NCBI RefSeq assembly: GCF_000699445.3
Contig: NC_067202.1
Span: forward strand, 14,909,924 to 14,973,923
Direction: 5' to 3'
Length of the DNA: 64,000 nt
Origin: Schistosoma haematobium
Lineage: Eukaryota > Platyhelminthes > Trematoda > Strigeidida > Schistosomatidae
Below are positions 47,461-57,365 of the stretch, in pieces; position 1 is the first letter of the stretch; each line of letters starts with the position of its first letter. The translations under genes were made by a program, and so were the position numbers. A model generated the notes under the pieces. That model had not been told where the DNA came from, searched no databases, and saw only the letters and a program-made list of their open reading frames with translations.

Positions 47461-47470
47461 GGTAAGTTCG
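47165..47470 (+). mobile_element. RTE family A 3' end with expanded (TAAG)n tail
   Basis: Last about 170 bp of the LINE, then about 130 bp of taag repeats (47334-47467) with two interruptions. The tail has expanded into a microsatellite. The Leu/Thr/Tyr-rich frame on the minus strand is an artefact of the repeat. Confidence 0.85.
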
Positions 47471-47874
47471 AAAGTCAATTGGATGAATAACTTCAAACCT
47501 ATTTGAAGTAATCCTAGATCAACCTATTCTTATGAATACATTGTTGCTAATTATAATCTATTTAAGTGATTTCTTTCATATATATTTATTCATATCCACT
47601 ATTATACTTATCATGTTATTATGAAACAGTAGAGGAAGTAGAATGCTGCATTAATTAATTCAATAATTATCAAGGTAACAATTGTGTTCATTAGAACAAT
47701 GTATGTATATACGAGTGATTATGCAATAGATTATGCATATGTACTATTACATAACAATAGTACAGTAATTTATATGGCTATTTAAATAACAAAGAGTTAA
47801 AACAAATAACCGAATGACAGAAAGTAATTCCTTCTTCTTACAGTATTCACAATGTATTATTGTTGTAGGCGAAA

Positions 47875-48135
47875 ACATAAATAGGGTGAGGGGGGGAGAA
47901 CTGATGTATTTTAATGAAAAATATGACATTACAATCTAAAATACATTGAATACTTCATTTAAGAATTTCCATGATATGGCTTTCACATTCTTTATGGTTC
48001 TTCCTATTGACAATTTCTTTCTATTTCCCTTTCTATGATCTTTAAATTGATCTTCTTAGCTTTCTGCTGTCAGGTTTTCGATTTCCGATTGGTATTATAT
48101 ATTACTTATGTCAGTCGATATATGTAGCACACACA
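47875..48135 (+). repeat. R280 dispersed repeat, copy 5
   Basis: Shares ttgaatacttcattt.., ctttctgctgtcaggttttc and cttatgtcagtcgatatatg with the other copies. It runs into (CA)n/(CAT)n at 48130-48160. Confidence 0.55.
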
Positions 48136-48454
48136 CACATCATCATCATCATCATCATTATATTAGTGCAGTAATCATATGCCCGATGACATTTAGCTTT
48201 AAAAATATCGTCTAGATTTATGGTGTTACATCAATCATGTAATTATAGAGTGTTGTGTTGATTGTTGAACTTAAAAGTTTACATAATAGATCAACTTTGG
48301 TTAGAAAACTGGTGGAAATCTGAAAAGTATTGGATCTCTGTTTTGTTCAACTATGGGACTCTATTTTCATTTGGTGTTTACAATCCAGAACCTTCTGACT
48401 TTCCAATGAGCATATTGGTATGAAGGAAAGAAAAGTCAATTTTCGATTGATTTA

Positions 48455-48870
48455 CTCATTATGAGTTTAGTTCAAGATTACTTCCATTTTGATTCAATGG
48501 AATGATTACTCAATGGAGTATTTGTATTGATATTTTATTCTGTATAATATACGATATTCTTGTATTCGATTGATATAACCTATGCTCAGTATGTGATTTG
48601 TTATGACTTTAAGTATGTTTCATATATATGATTACATTCTAATTATTAATCAAAATGCGTGAACAATCAATATATAAATGAATGTATTTTCGATTAGGAT
48701 CGTCGTCGTCGTCGTGTTTTGCGGTTAATAAATCTTCACTTATACTAGTCTTTGTGTTCTTACTTTCGCGTCGTAGGAATTGCAGAGGTCCCTCGTTCCA
48801 AGTATAGGTGATAAGTGTTTCCGACATAACAATCAGCGATGATCAGATACAAAAAGTAGGATTAAAAGAG
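48455..48870 (+). mobile_element. Penelope-like terminal region, isolated copy
   Basis: Plus-strand counterpart of 8850-9226 without RT and without the hammerhead, which would lie just upstream of 48455. A small (GTC)n expansion sits at 48700-48717. Confidence 0.6.
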
Positions 48871-48999
48871 TCAAGACAATAAGCATTCAAACTACAAGTT
48901 ATAACACATCTGACTTTAGACGACTGAGAGTAGACTCAATGATTTACATTTCTTGTTATATATTCAATAATCGAAAAATTCCTGAAACTTCGAACTGGG

Positions 49000-49510
49000 T
49001 AATTTTCACAACACCATTTCATAACAGTCGTCAACGATTCCCATACTAGGACGAGACGACTGTCCAGTGCTTCCAGGTTTTCAATGGTGGTCTAACGTTG
49101 ATCCTTTCAACTCAATTATCTCCACAACTCTATCCTGATAATTATCATATGATCACTAGTGACTGGTTTCAAGATGAATTTCCTGGAGTTTTAATAAGAA
49201 GCCATGACCAGTGGAGTCTAATCCATGTCGTGTGTAAAGCAGTTATTCAGCAAAGACAATAGTGGACAGTCGCGTAATATCGTGGATTAGTTACAGTTAG
49301 ACACTGACATCTTTGGATGCCTGCTCAATAGTCTAGATTCTGAGCGTTCTTGCACAATACCAGAGTTCCTGGCCTCGATTCTAGCGTGCTGGATCATCGA
49401 TGCCCGCTTCTGAGGAGTCCCATACTAGGACGAAACGGCTATCCAGTAATCCTATGTTTTCCATGGTGGTCTAGTTTAAATCGAATTATGAATTCAACTA
49501 TTAAATCATT
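49000..49510 (+). mobile_element. Hammerhead SINE family A head-to-tail dimer
   Basis: A partial unit (ribozyme 3' half at about 49036-49075 plus tail) is followed directly by a complete unit: leader 49140-49290, tRNA-like region 49310-49385, ribozyme 49405-49450, tail. The two ribozyme loops are 379 bp apart. Confidence 0.75.
49405..49450 (+). ncRNA. Hammerhead motif, core intact, stem I lost
   Basis: CTGAGGA, GTCC/GGAC and GAAAC are present. The flanks no longer pair as stem I, and stem III has a C-A mismatch. Confidence 0.6.
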
Positions 49511-49849
49511 TCAATAAATCAAAAATAAGCAAGAAAATTTAATTATTTCTACAGAGATATTTGTCAAATACAAATTCTCACCCACGAATTCGCATGTTTC
49601 TTTTTATTATTTCAATTTCTTATTTGTAATTAATTGAAGAAATCATGTGTGGTCATAAAATGATGGTAAATTATTTTATATTTAAACGATCTCTTCCATA
49701 CTTGATGATAAACATTTTCAGTTGACCGATGATTCTGTTGATAAATTAGAACTATGGGAATCGACTATTCGGTTGTTGAAATGAGGACTCATCATCGCGG
49801 TCCATAGTCCAGATAAGCATATTTATTAAAGATTATATATTTTCAGGAG

Positions 49850-50145
49850 GGGTTTTGTGGAGATTTTTAGGAATTTCATTAGTTGAAATCATGAGCCGAT
49901 TGAAGCTAGAACACCATGGAAAACCTGGAAGCACTGAACGGCCGTTTCGTCCTAGTATGGGACTCCTCAGCAGTGCACATCCACGATCCCGCCTCCCGCG
50001 ACATTCGAACCCAGGACCTATCAGTTTCCTGCGCGAGCACTTAACCATTAGACCACTGAGCCGGCATCCAACGGTGTTAATGTCTCAATTCAGCCAATCC
50101 ACTAAGTTGCGCCACCGTACATCATTGTCTTCAGTGAGTTGATAT
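49850..50145 (-). mobile_element. Hammerhead SINE family A copy
   Basis: Well-preserved minus-strand unit with B box (GGGTTCGAATGTC) near 50008-50020, A box near 50050 and intact ribozyme. A plus-strand scrap with the tRNA-like B-box region (50148-50215) abuts it, so the pair is head to head. Confidence 0.85.
49931..49976 (-). ncRNA. Hammerhead ribozyme motif, intact
   Basis: GCACTG/CAGTGC stem I, CTGAGGA, GTCC/GGAC with loop CATACTA, GAA, ACGGCCGT, with U at position 17. All conserved positions are met; a U at the cleavage site is allowed but usually slower than C. Confidence 0.8.
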
Positions 50146-50329
50146 TTCACAAGCGCTCGCGCGTGAGACTGATAGGTCCTGGGTTCGAATGTCGCGGGAG
50201 ACGGGGGCGTGGATTTTGAACCATGTAAAAGAAGTGCGTGCACTTTAGTTCTTTGGTATTGTATTTTTACTCTATACTAACTGTTTCTTGATTGGCTAAT
50301 ATTTCGCAAGGTCACTTAAGATTCATTCA

Positions 50330-51510
50330 AAGGTCGTCCATAAATTATAGTCTTGACGTTTTTCAAGAATTTTTCGACTATATCAGTGTCGTTGTTATAA
50401 ATCGACAGTGCTCATACACATTGGACACAGTAATAGTTACGATTATACTATTGATAGTACATCTCTTCCACACGTTCAAGAACATAAAGACTTAGGAGTA
50501 ATAATAAGTCATGACTTGAAAACAACTATGAATTGCAACGCAGCTGCTACCAGAGGTTATCGTGCATTATGGTCACTTCGCCGAGCATTCAAATGCTTTG
50601 ACGAGGAAATTTCTCGAATTTTATATCCCACCTATGTAAGACCACATTTAGAGTACTGTATCCAAGCAGCTAGCGCATGTCTGATAAAGAATACTAACTC
50701 ACTTGAACGTGTTCAATGTGTGTGAACAAAATTAGTGAACGGTCTTTCTAAATTCCCTTACGATGAGCGCTTAAAACGCCTAAACTTATTCCCCCCTTGT
50801 CGTATCGTAGGACGAGAGGTGACCCTACACCGATGTTTCGCATCTTTAATTATAATTTGAGTGTTAATAGGTCTTATGTTTTGCTCCCTCCAGCACTAAT
50901 AATCTCCGAGGTCATAGCAAGAAGGTTCATAAACCGCGATCTAATAAACTTAAAGTGGGATCTCATTTTTCTCGTCGAGTAGTCAATGACTGGAATGCCT
51001 TACCCGAAAAAGTGGTATCAGCCCCATCAGTGAATATTTTCAAATAGAAGCTAGACCTTCACTAGAAGTCAATCTGTCAGGATTAACACAGGTTTACCAA
51101 CCTACTATCCTTATTACTGAAGACTGAAGTCATTGTATGCGGTTCTGAATTATGTTGGTTAATGTAGATTATGCGGTTGGAATCTATTTTATAATCATAA
51201 TCATTGGTTAGAAAATTTCAGTGATATTGTTCAGAATCCTTCATCATGACACAAATGTATTCACTCTTTATCTTCTTCTACATCTTCAATTCTATGATTC
51301 CTTCGTATAAACATTCTTTTCATTCGACCTTCTGCAATCATATAATGAATGCTTGATGTTTCTTGTTATCACTGCTACTAGATTATTTTGATTTCTCTAT
51401 TTATTCATCTCATTGTGATGATTTAGTATAGAAATTTGGGTTATCATATATTTTTAGGATGCTCTATTTCGATCGTGACTGACTGATTAGCAGAAAATAA
51501 TAATAATAAG
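50330..51510 (+). pseudogene. CR1/Jockey-like LINE, RT C-terminus and 3' UTR
   Basis: Frame 50408-50725 reads LPHVQEHKDLGVIISHDLKT, ALWSLRRAF, ILYPTYVRPHLEYCIQAASA, LERVQCV, the typical C-terminus of CR1-type RTs. It then breaks; remnants of YDERLKRLNLFPP and SVNIFKTRLDLH-like text follow to about 51085. The 3' UTR ends in aataataataa near 51500. The catalytic domain is missing. Distinct from both RTE families. Confidence 0.75.
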
Positions 51511-51524
51511 CATCCTATTTCTTT

Positions 51525-51830
51525 GAGATCATGAATTGATATAAGTTAGATAGCCGTTGAATATCTGGGAGCACTGGAAAGCTATTTTTCCTGCCATGGT
51601 ACTTATCAGTCGTGTGATTACATCATTCGGCAAGCAGGGATCGAACCCAAGGCATCTGATTTCGCTTAACCTCGGTGTCACTGGGTTGTAATTTAATGGT
51701 GTTCAAGTTTAGTTTGAACCAGTATGTGATATTATGAGACTATTTTCCATTCTGGCCAGTAAGAACCTTCCTTAAAAATGACACTGTTGAACTTCAATGG
51801 TTACGGCTTCGTATTAGTGACTAGCTCCGA
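51525..51830 (-). mobile_element. SINE family A relic
   Basis: Minus-strand order of tail, dead ribozyme, B-box-like gatcgaacccaagg, and leader is recognisable, but divergence is high. Confidence 0.55.
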
Positions 51831-52560
51831 GAGGAAATTTCTAGAGCTCTTCTGAGAAGCTGTGACAAGTGGAATTCAACTGAGTCGAGGAGTCTGAGGC
51901 AGTTACCCACTGAAGACAATGGAAGATGGTCACTCGATTTCGTGGATTGATTCAAGTTAAACATTAATACTGTTAGGTGTTGGATAAGTGGTCTGGAAGT
52001 TAAGCGTTGATTGAGATCATGAAGTGATCAATGCTGAACCAGCGCTGAAAATCTGGAATCACTGCAATGCCGGTTCGTCATAGTACGGGACTCCTCAACA
52101 GTGCACATCCACGATCCCAGGTCAGGATCTTCGATCTGGCTCGTGAACGCCTAACCTCTAGACCAGTGAGCCGGCATCCAACGGTGTTAATGTCTAACTT
52201 CAACTAATCCACGATACTGTGCGAACATCTTCCATTGTTTTCTATGGACAACTGCCTCACGCCCGACAAGGTTTAGACTCCATTGGTCACAGGTCACTAG
52301 AAGTCCAAGAGTTACCTCTCAAATATATTTACTAGTGAACTCATGATAATTATCAGTATAGGGTTGTGAAGATTCATGATTTCAATCAAAACTCAACAAT
52401 CTCCACAACCCTATACTTATAGAAATTAAATGTTGATGAGTGAGACTGAATGTCCTAGATTCTAATTCCGAGTGAGAATTCATGTATTCGCATTATTGAA
52501 TAGTTCCATACTAAGATGAAATGGCATTTCAATGCTTCCAGATTTTCAATAGTGGTCTAA
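51830..52560. mobile_element. Composite SINE module, copy 1
   Basis: A plus-strand SINE A head (51830-52015) is fused to a minus-strand SINE A (52020-52380), a hairpin with gttgtgaagattcatgattt and its mirror (about 52370-52425), and a plus-strand tail with a ribozyme scrap (52495-52560). 52180-52530 recurs almost unchanged at 62410-62760. Confidence 0.7.
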
Positions 52561-52975
52561 CTTAGATCGGTTCATATTTCAATGCAATGAAAATAACACA
52601 TCTATACATATATGTAATTGTATGTACTTTACTACACATGGGTACACAGAGAAACTAATATGTTGATCTGTGATATTATGTAATTACTTTTTGTGATTCT
52701 GTTTATTCACTTATTTTAATAACAAAACATCATGATACCAATGTTATTATACATTAGTACATATGCATAATTATTACATAATTATTCATATCATTATTGT
52801 TACTTTGAGCACTATTAAGATAGTTAAAACGAATAAAATAACGATTAAATCCACTTGGTATTATTTGGCGTGTATCTTCTCATTGAGGTTTAAGATTGCA
52901 ATTGATCAGTCTGTTATTGGCATATGTGCATACTGTGCGTATGCCTCGATATTGTCTTAATTCACAAGCTTTTGG

Positions 52976-53200
52976 TAAGCAATGATGGATAGTGGCTAGT
53001 AGTGGAATCCAGTTTGACGCGCGTTTCGTCCTATTTGCGACTCATCAGCTGGATGTACCTGAGTGGATAACGCGATGGCGTTTGAAGTGAATGGTGCTGG
53101 GTTCGAGTCTCAGAGTGAACATCAACTCTGCGATGCAGGTACATCCAGCTGACGAGTCCCAAATAGGACGAAACGCTAGCCACTATCCATCATTGCTTAC
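52976..53200. mobile_element. Sm-alpha-like SINE inverted dimer with 25-bp terminal inverted repeats
   Basis: Ends 52976-53000 and 53176-53200 are perfect reverse complements (gtaagcaatgatggatagtg.. / ..cactatccatcattgcttac). The left part holds a minus-strand hammerhead, the centre a plus-strand tRNA-like head with B box GGGTTCGAGTCTC (53099-53111), the right part a plus-strand hammerhead cut in stem III. Confidence 0.85.
53006..53057 (-). ncRNA. Sm-alpha-type hammerhead motif
   Basis: ATCCAG, CTGATGA, stem II GTCG..GGAC, GAAACGCGCGTC, then AAA and CTGGAT. Matches the published schistosome hammerhead type except for three extra A at the cleavage side of stem I. Confidence 0.75.
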
Positions 53201-53436
53201 AAAAATAATGATTAATTTAAATAACTTCCGTAGTTAATTGAAATGAGAGTTTTTTTCTGTTCTTTTTTCCTATTTAGTGTATTTGAAGACTTACTTAATC
53301 AACTTCTAGATGTTTATCATTAGATTATCTCAATTTTACGATTGTGCTATTTATAATCGTTATCATTTGCTTTCCTTATAAGATATATACATGTATTCTA
53401 TGTGTTTACTGAGTTTTTGGTTATTTTCTATTCCCC

Positions 53437-53826
53437 TTACTTCCTTACGCCTGTTACCCTGTGTGGAGGAGCATAGGACACCGACTAGCATTCTCCAACT
53501 CAATCTGTCCTGGGCCTTCCTTTCTAGTTCTACACAATTCTCCTTTATTCTTTTCATGTCTATCTTCATTTCTCAACGCAATGAATTCTTTGATCTTCCT
53601 TTTCTCCTTTGGTCTTGAGGATTCCATATGAGGGTTTGCCTTGTGATACAGTTGAATGCTTTCCTCAATGTGTGTCCTATCCATTTCCAGCACTTCTTCC
53701 TGATTTCTTCCTCCGCTGGAATCTGGTTTGTTCTCTTCCACAGTAGGTTGTTGCTGATAGTATCTGGCCAACGGATCAGAAGTATTTTGCGTAGACAGCT
53801 GTTAATAAACACCTGTATCTTCTATT
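53437..53826 (-). mobile_element. RTE family A 3' fragment
   Basis: Minus-strand tail of the RT ([40 protein letters not shown], with Trp where the 14.3 and 29.4 kb copies have a stop), then a frameshift. Starts at a cttacttccttacgcctgtt tail end. Confidence 0.8.
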
Positions 53827-54299
53827 TCCCACACTCCTCTGAAATACAAGGTACCATCCGACTAAATACAAATGTACTAAAGATTAAATGTTACACATAC
53901 TTTTTCACGATTACATTATATGTGATGAGTATTTCGGGTAATACGGTACATTTTAGTAGTTTGATAATGTAAATGTTATATACATATATATGTACTGGTG
54001 ATCAATTTTCAGACAAGTATTGAACACATTGAAGCGTCTAATTTCCTGATTGTTTGATTTCACATTGATCTCTTATCAGTGACATTGATCATTTGAATAG
54101 TTTAATTATACTAACTAACTCAGTTTAATGTTGTTTTATGGAGTCTAGTTATTTGTATGAATATGAAGTTATATGGTGAAACACTTTTTCAGTGATTGAT
54201 ATGGTTTCAATAATCTGTATACTTTAGTAGTCGAGTAAAATGGATTTTGTTTCCTACTATACAATAACGATCAATAATGAAAGCTCAGACAATGAAACA

Positions 54300-54530
54300 C
54301 TCAATTGCTTGATAGTTAGACATTAACACTGTTGGATACCGGTTCAGTAGTCTAGAGGTTAAGAGTTCGCGCGTGTGACCAAAGGTCCTGTGTTTGAATC
54401 CCACGAGCGGGATCGTGGGTTTGCACTGCTGAGGAGTCTCGTGCTAAGGCGAAACGGTCGTCCAGAGTTTCCAGGTTTTCAATAGTGGTCTAATATCAAT
54501 CGGTCATGATCTCAATCAAATCCTTGATGT
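54300..54530 (+). mobile_element. Hammerhead SINE family A copy
   Basis: tRNA-like region (ggttcagtagtctagaggtt; B box TGTTTGAATCCC), ribozyme 54423-54468 and tail. Confidence 0.8.
54423..54468 (+). ncRNA. Hammerhead motif, core intact
   Basis: CTGAGGA core, stem II GTCT/AGGC (with G-U), GAAA, ACGGTCGT, C17. Stem I GCACTG/CAGAGT has one A-A mismatch. Confidence 0.65.
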
Positions 54531-54569
54531 TTAGTTGACATGGTTAATGATAAATAAGTTATGAATTTG

Positions 54570-54670
54570 AGGTGGTGGAGAAGATTTGTAGCTCTGGTGA
54601 ATGATTTTAATGGAGTATTGTTCTCTGAGCTGGATGGTTTGAACACTTCACTTCTACCTGAAGTTTGTAC
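54570..54670 (-). repeat. Fragment of the dispersed repeat seen at 11.87 and 33.6 kb
   Basis: Shares gttctctgagctggatggtt and gaagtttgt landmarks. Confidence 0.6.
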
Positions 54671-54714
54671 TGATAAATGTAGCCTGTTCTTCCAGAACTA
54701 ACTTGTGTCAACAC

Positions 54715-55520
54715 TTATACTGGTAGAACGGAATGGCGTATACGAGTCTAGATGGATTCAGAAAGCTGTGTTTGCCTCTGCCAACCAGAGTCACTTTTGG
54801 GCTAGATAAAATATGTATCTTTTAACAAAGAGGTGTGTATACTATGTAGCAGTTTATATTATATTCGTTTATGGCTGTAAAACATGGTCTTTAAAAGTAG
54901 GATACATGCATAGGCTACAAGGTTTTGACCAACAGTGTCCTCGGTGCATTGCTTGGGTTTTGTGGAATGACCGAGTGATCAGTGTTTAGGTAAATTATAG
55001 GGTACGAGATAAAAGCGGCAGATAGGTTGATATTGGTTGTAACCTGTCATTGAATGAAGTGTTTAGGAAATATGTTTCCTGGTATAGAAATGGGTTAAGA
55101 TGAAGGTAGAGTCCGCTAATGTCAAACATCCTATCAGTTCATCAAGTCATTGAATATAGTTCTAAATTATGTTGATTAATGTAAACTATGTAGGTGGAAT
55201 CCATTCCATAATCATAATTATTGGTTGGAAGATTTCAGTGATATTGTTCAAAATCTTTCATCATGACACGAATGTATTCACTCTTTATCTTCTTCTACAT
55301 CTTTAATTCTATGACTCCCTCATACATACATTCTTTTCATTTGATCTTCTATAACCATATAATGAATTTCTCATGTTTCATGTTATCAATGCTACTAGAT
55401 TATTTTGATCTCTCTATTTATTCATCTCTTCGTGTTGGTGTGATATACCAATTTAAGCTAACGCACATTTATTTCAGGTTCTACGTTGAATACAAGTAAT
55501 TGACTGGCATGTTACTACTA
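54715..55520 (+). pseudogene. Decayed LINE RT C-terminus with shared 3' UTR
   Basis: Broken frames resemble the RTE family B C-terminus (VYYVAVYIIFVYGCKTWSLK, LQGFDQQCPRCIAW). From about 55140 the sequence switches to the same 3' UTR as the 50.3-51.5 kb LINE (tcatgacacgaatgtattca..). The frame at 55263-55499 is UTR. Confidence 0.6.
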
Positions 55521-55739
55521 ATGAAAATAAGGGAAATATGAGTAAGAGTTGGTAGACCATTGAATATGTATTTCACAGATGAATGTTTCAAAACTCGTGA
55601 CAATCTACATTGGAAAACAATATGGAAATATAGATCGGGTAAAAATAATCACAATGATTTCTATGATCCTAGAACTCAAAGTCAGGTTGCCATAAAATCA
55701 TTCTTTGATTTATGGAGAACTCATCTATAACACCATAAA

Positions 55740-56010
55740 CAAAGATGAATGGTGGCTAGTAGTGGAATCCACGACGTGCGCTTCGACCTATTTGGGATTC
55801 TTCAGCTGGATGTACCTGCATCCCAGAGTTGAAGTTCAGTCCGGGACTCAAACCCAGGACAGTTGGCTTCAAACTCTATCACCTTATCCACTTAAGCATT
55901 GAGTCGAGACAACTGCCACCTTGTGTAACGGGGTGACGTTTTAATCCAACTGACGAGTCCCAAATACAATGAAACACGTGCCCTAGATTTCATCTTTGCT
56001 TATAATGTTT
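55740..56010 (-). mobile_element. Sm-alpha-like SINE (family B), two fragments
   Basis: Minus-strand copy 55740-55925 with B box and degenerate ribozyme (CTGAAGA core kept, GAAAC changed to GAAGC), plus a plus-strand fragment 55935-56005 with gacgagtcccaaataca. Confidence 0.65.
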
Positions 56011-56159
56011 GTGACTTATGACACTATCAAAACAATCCGCACAGGATACACATATGTCAATAAGATATTGATGAATTACAGTCCAAAGTAACAATCGAAA
56101 GATTCAAGTAAACAATACCAAGTGAATTTCAACTTTATCCCATTACACAAACAGGTGGC

Positions 56160-56445
56160 TATTAGGACTCAGTATCTAAGTGGATAACACGATAACGTTT
56201 AAAGCAAACGGCACTGGGTCCGAGTCCCAGAGTGAACATCAACAGGTTTGAGATGCGGGTACATCCAGCTGATGAGTCCCAAACAGGACGATAAACGTGT
56301 CTTGGATTCCACTACTAGCCACTATCCATCTTTGCCTATAAAGCTTGTGACAGTACTTGGTTTGAGTCCTAAAGTGAACATCAACAATTCTGAGATATAG
56401 CTACGTCCTGAGTCCCACTGCTAGCTACTATTTATCTTTTCTTAC
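56160..56445 (+). mobile_element. Sm-alpha-like SINE (family B) copy plus partial repeat unit
   Basis: tRNA-like head with ctaagtggataacacgataa and B box GGGTCCGAGTCCC, ribozyme 56262-56309, end ccactatccatctttgc. A second, ribozyme-deleted unit follows at 56370-56445 in the same orientation. Confidence 0.75.
56262..56309 (+). ncRNA. Sm-alpha-type hammerhead with 2-nt core insertion
   Basis: CATCCAG, CTGATGA, GTCC/GGAC, but GATAAAC replaces GAAAC. This disrupts the GAA core, so it is probably inactive. Confidence 0.7.
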
Positions 56446-56842
56446 AATTCTAGATTGGTTTTCCATTAAATTTTCAAAAACAAACAATAGAATCACAAAT
56501 GTTCTTGTCATTATCATTAATTGATAATAGAAACACAATCTAATGTATAAACCATGTAAACATGTTTGAACAGAGTTTATACCGATGAACATATATGAAT
56601 AGATATAAGGAAAAAGGAATATTTTGTTTAAGGTGTAATAATAGTAGCATATATTCATAGTAGTATGATTAGTTTTTTCATAATAATTATTAGGCGTCAT
56701 TTATTAGAAACCATGAATAAGTTCATGTCAATTGCTTATTAGAATTAGAATGTTCTTCCAGTTCCATCATTGGTTTAATTTTAAGTTTCACAGATTGAAA
56801 TCATGAGTCAGTTGAAGCAAGACCACCATGGAAAACTTGGAA

Positions 56843-56888
56843 GCACCGGACGGCCGTTTCGTCCCAGTATGGGACTCTTCAGCAGTGT
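56843..56888 (-). ncRNA. Hammerhead ribozyme motif, intact (A at position 7)
   Basis: CACTG/CGGTG stem I (one G-U), CTGAAGA core, five-pair stem II GTCCC/GGGAC, GAA, ACGGCCGT, C17. All conserved positions present. Confidence 0.75.
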
Positions 56889-57242
56889 GCATCCATGATC
56901 CCGCACTCCGCGAAATTCGACTCCAGGACCTATCAGTCTGTGAAATTTCTAAAATCTCCACAAACCGTTTCTGATAATAATAATCTGCTCACTAGTGACT
57001 GACTTCAAGAGGCATTTCCTGGAGTTCTAGTGAAAAGCCGTTACCAGTGGAGTTCAACCAGGTCTGTTGTGAGATATCAGCTCACTGAAGACAATGGTGT
57101 ACGGTGGTGCGACTTCGTGGATTGGTTGAAGTTAGACATTAACACATTTGGATGCCGGCTCAATGGTCTAGTTGGTTAAGCGCCTGGCGCGAGACTGATA
57201 GGTCCTGGGTTCGGATCTCGCGGGGTGCGGGATCGTGGATGT

Positions 57243-57288
57243 GCACTGTTGAGGAGTCCCATACTAGGACGAAACGACCGTCCAGTGT
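57243..57288 (+). ncRNA. Hammerhead motif with C3 to U change
   Basis: GCACTG then TTGAGGA: conserved C3 is T. The rest is well kept (GTCC/GGAC, GAAACGACCGTC, CAGTG). Expected inactive. Confidence 0.7.
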
Positions 57289-57365
57289 TTCCAGGTTCTC
57301 CATGGTGTTCTAACTTCAACTGACTCATGATCTTAACTACTGAGATTACTACAATCTCCACAAGG

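Larger units (their letters stand above)
56795..57365. mobile_element. SINE family A tail-out inverted pair
   Basis: Minus-strand truncated copy 56795-56940, then a complete plus-strand copy 56940-57365: leader, A box near 57155-57180, B box near 57208-57222, ribozyme 57243-57288 and a tail ending aatctccacaa. The tail abuts an RTE fragment at 57366. The right copy is the clearest full-length unit, about 425 bp. Confidence 0.85.

Noticed and set aside
47302..47496. Leu-Thr-Tyr repeat protein
   Set aside because: Translation of the (TAAG)n tail of an RTE fragment.
57150..57225. tRNA gene
   Set aside because: A and B boxes are present here and in many other SINE copies, but no complete cloverleaf or acceptor stem forms; these are tRNA-derived SINE promoters.
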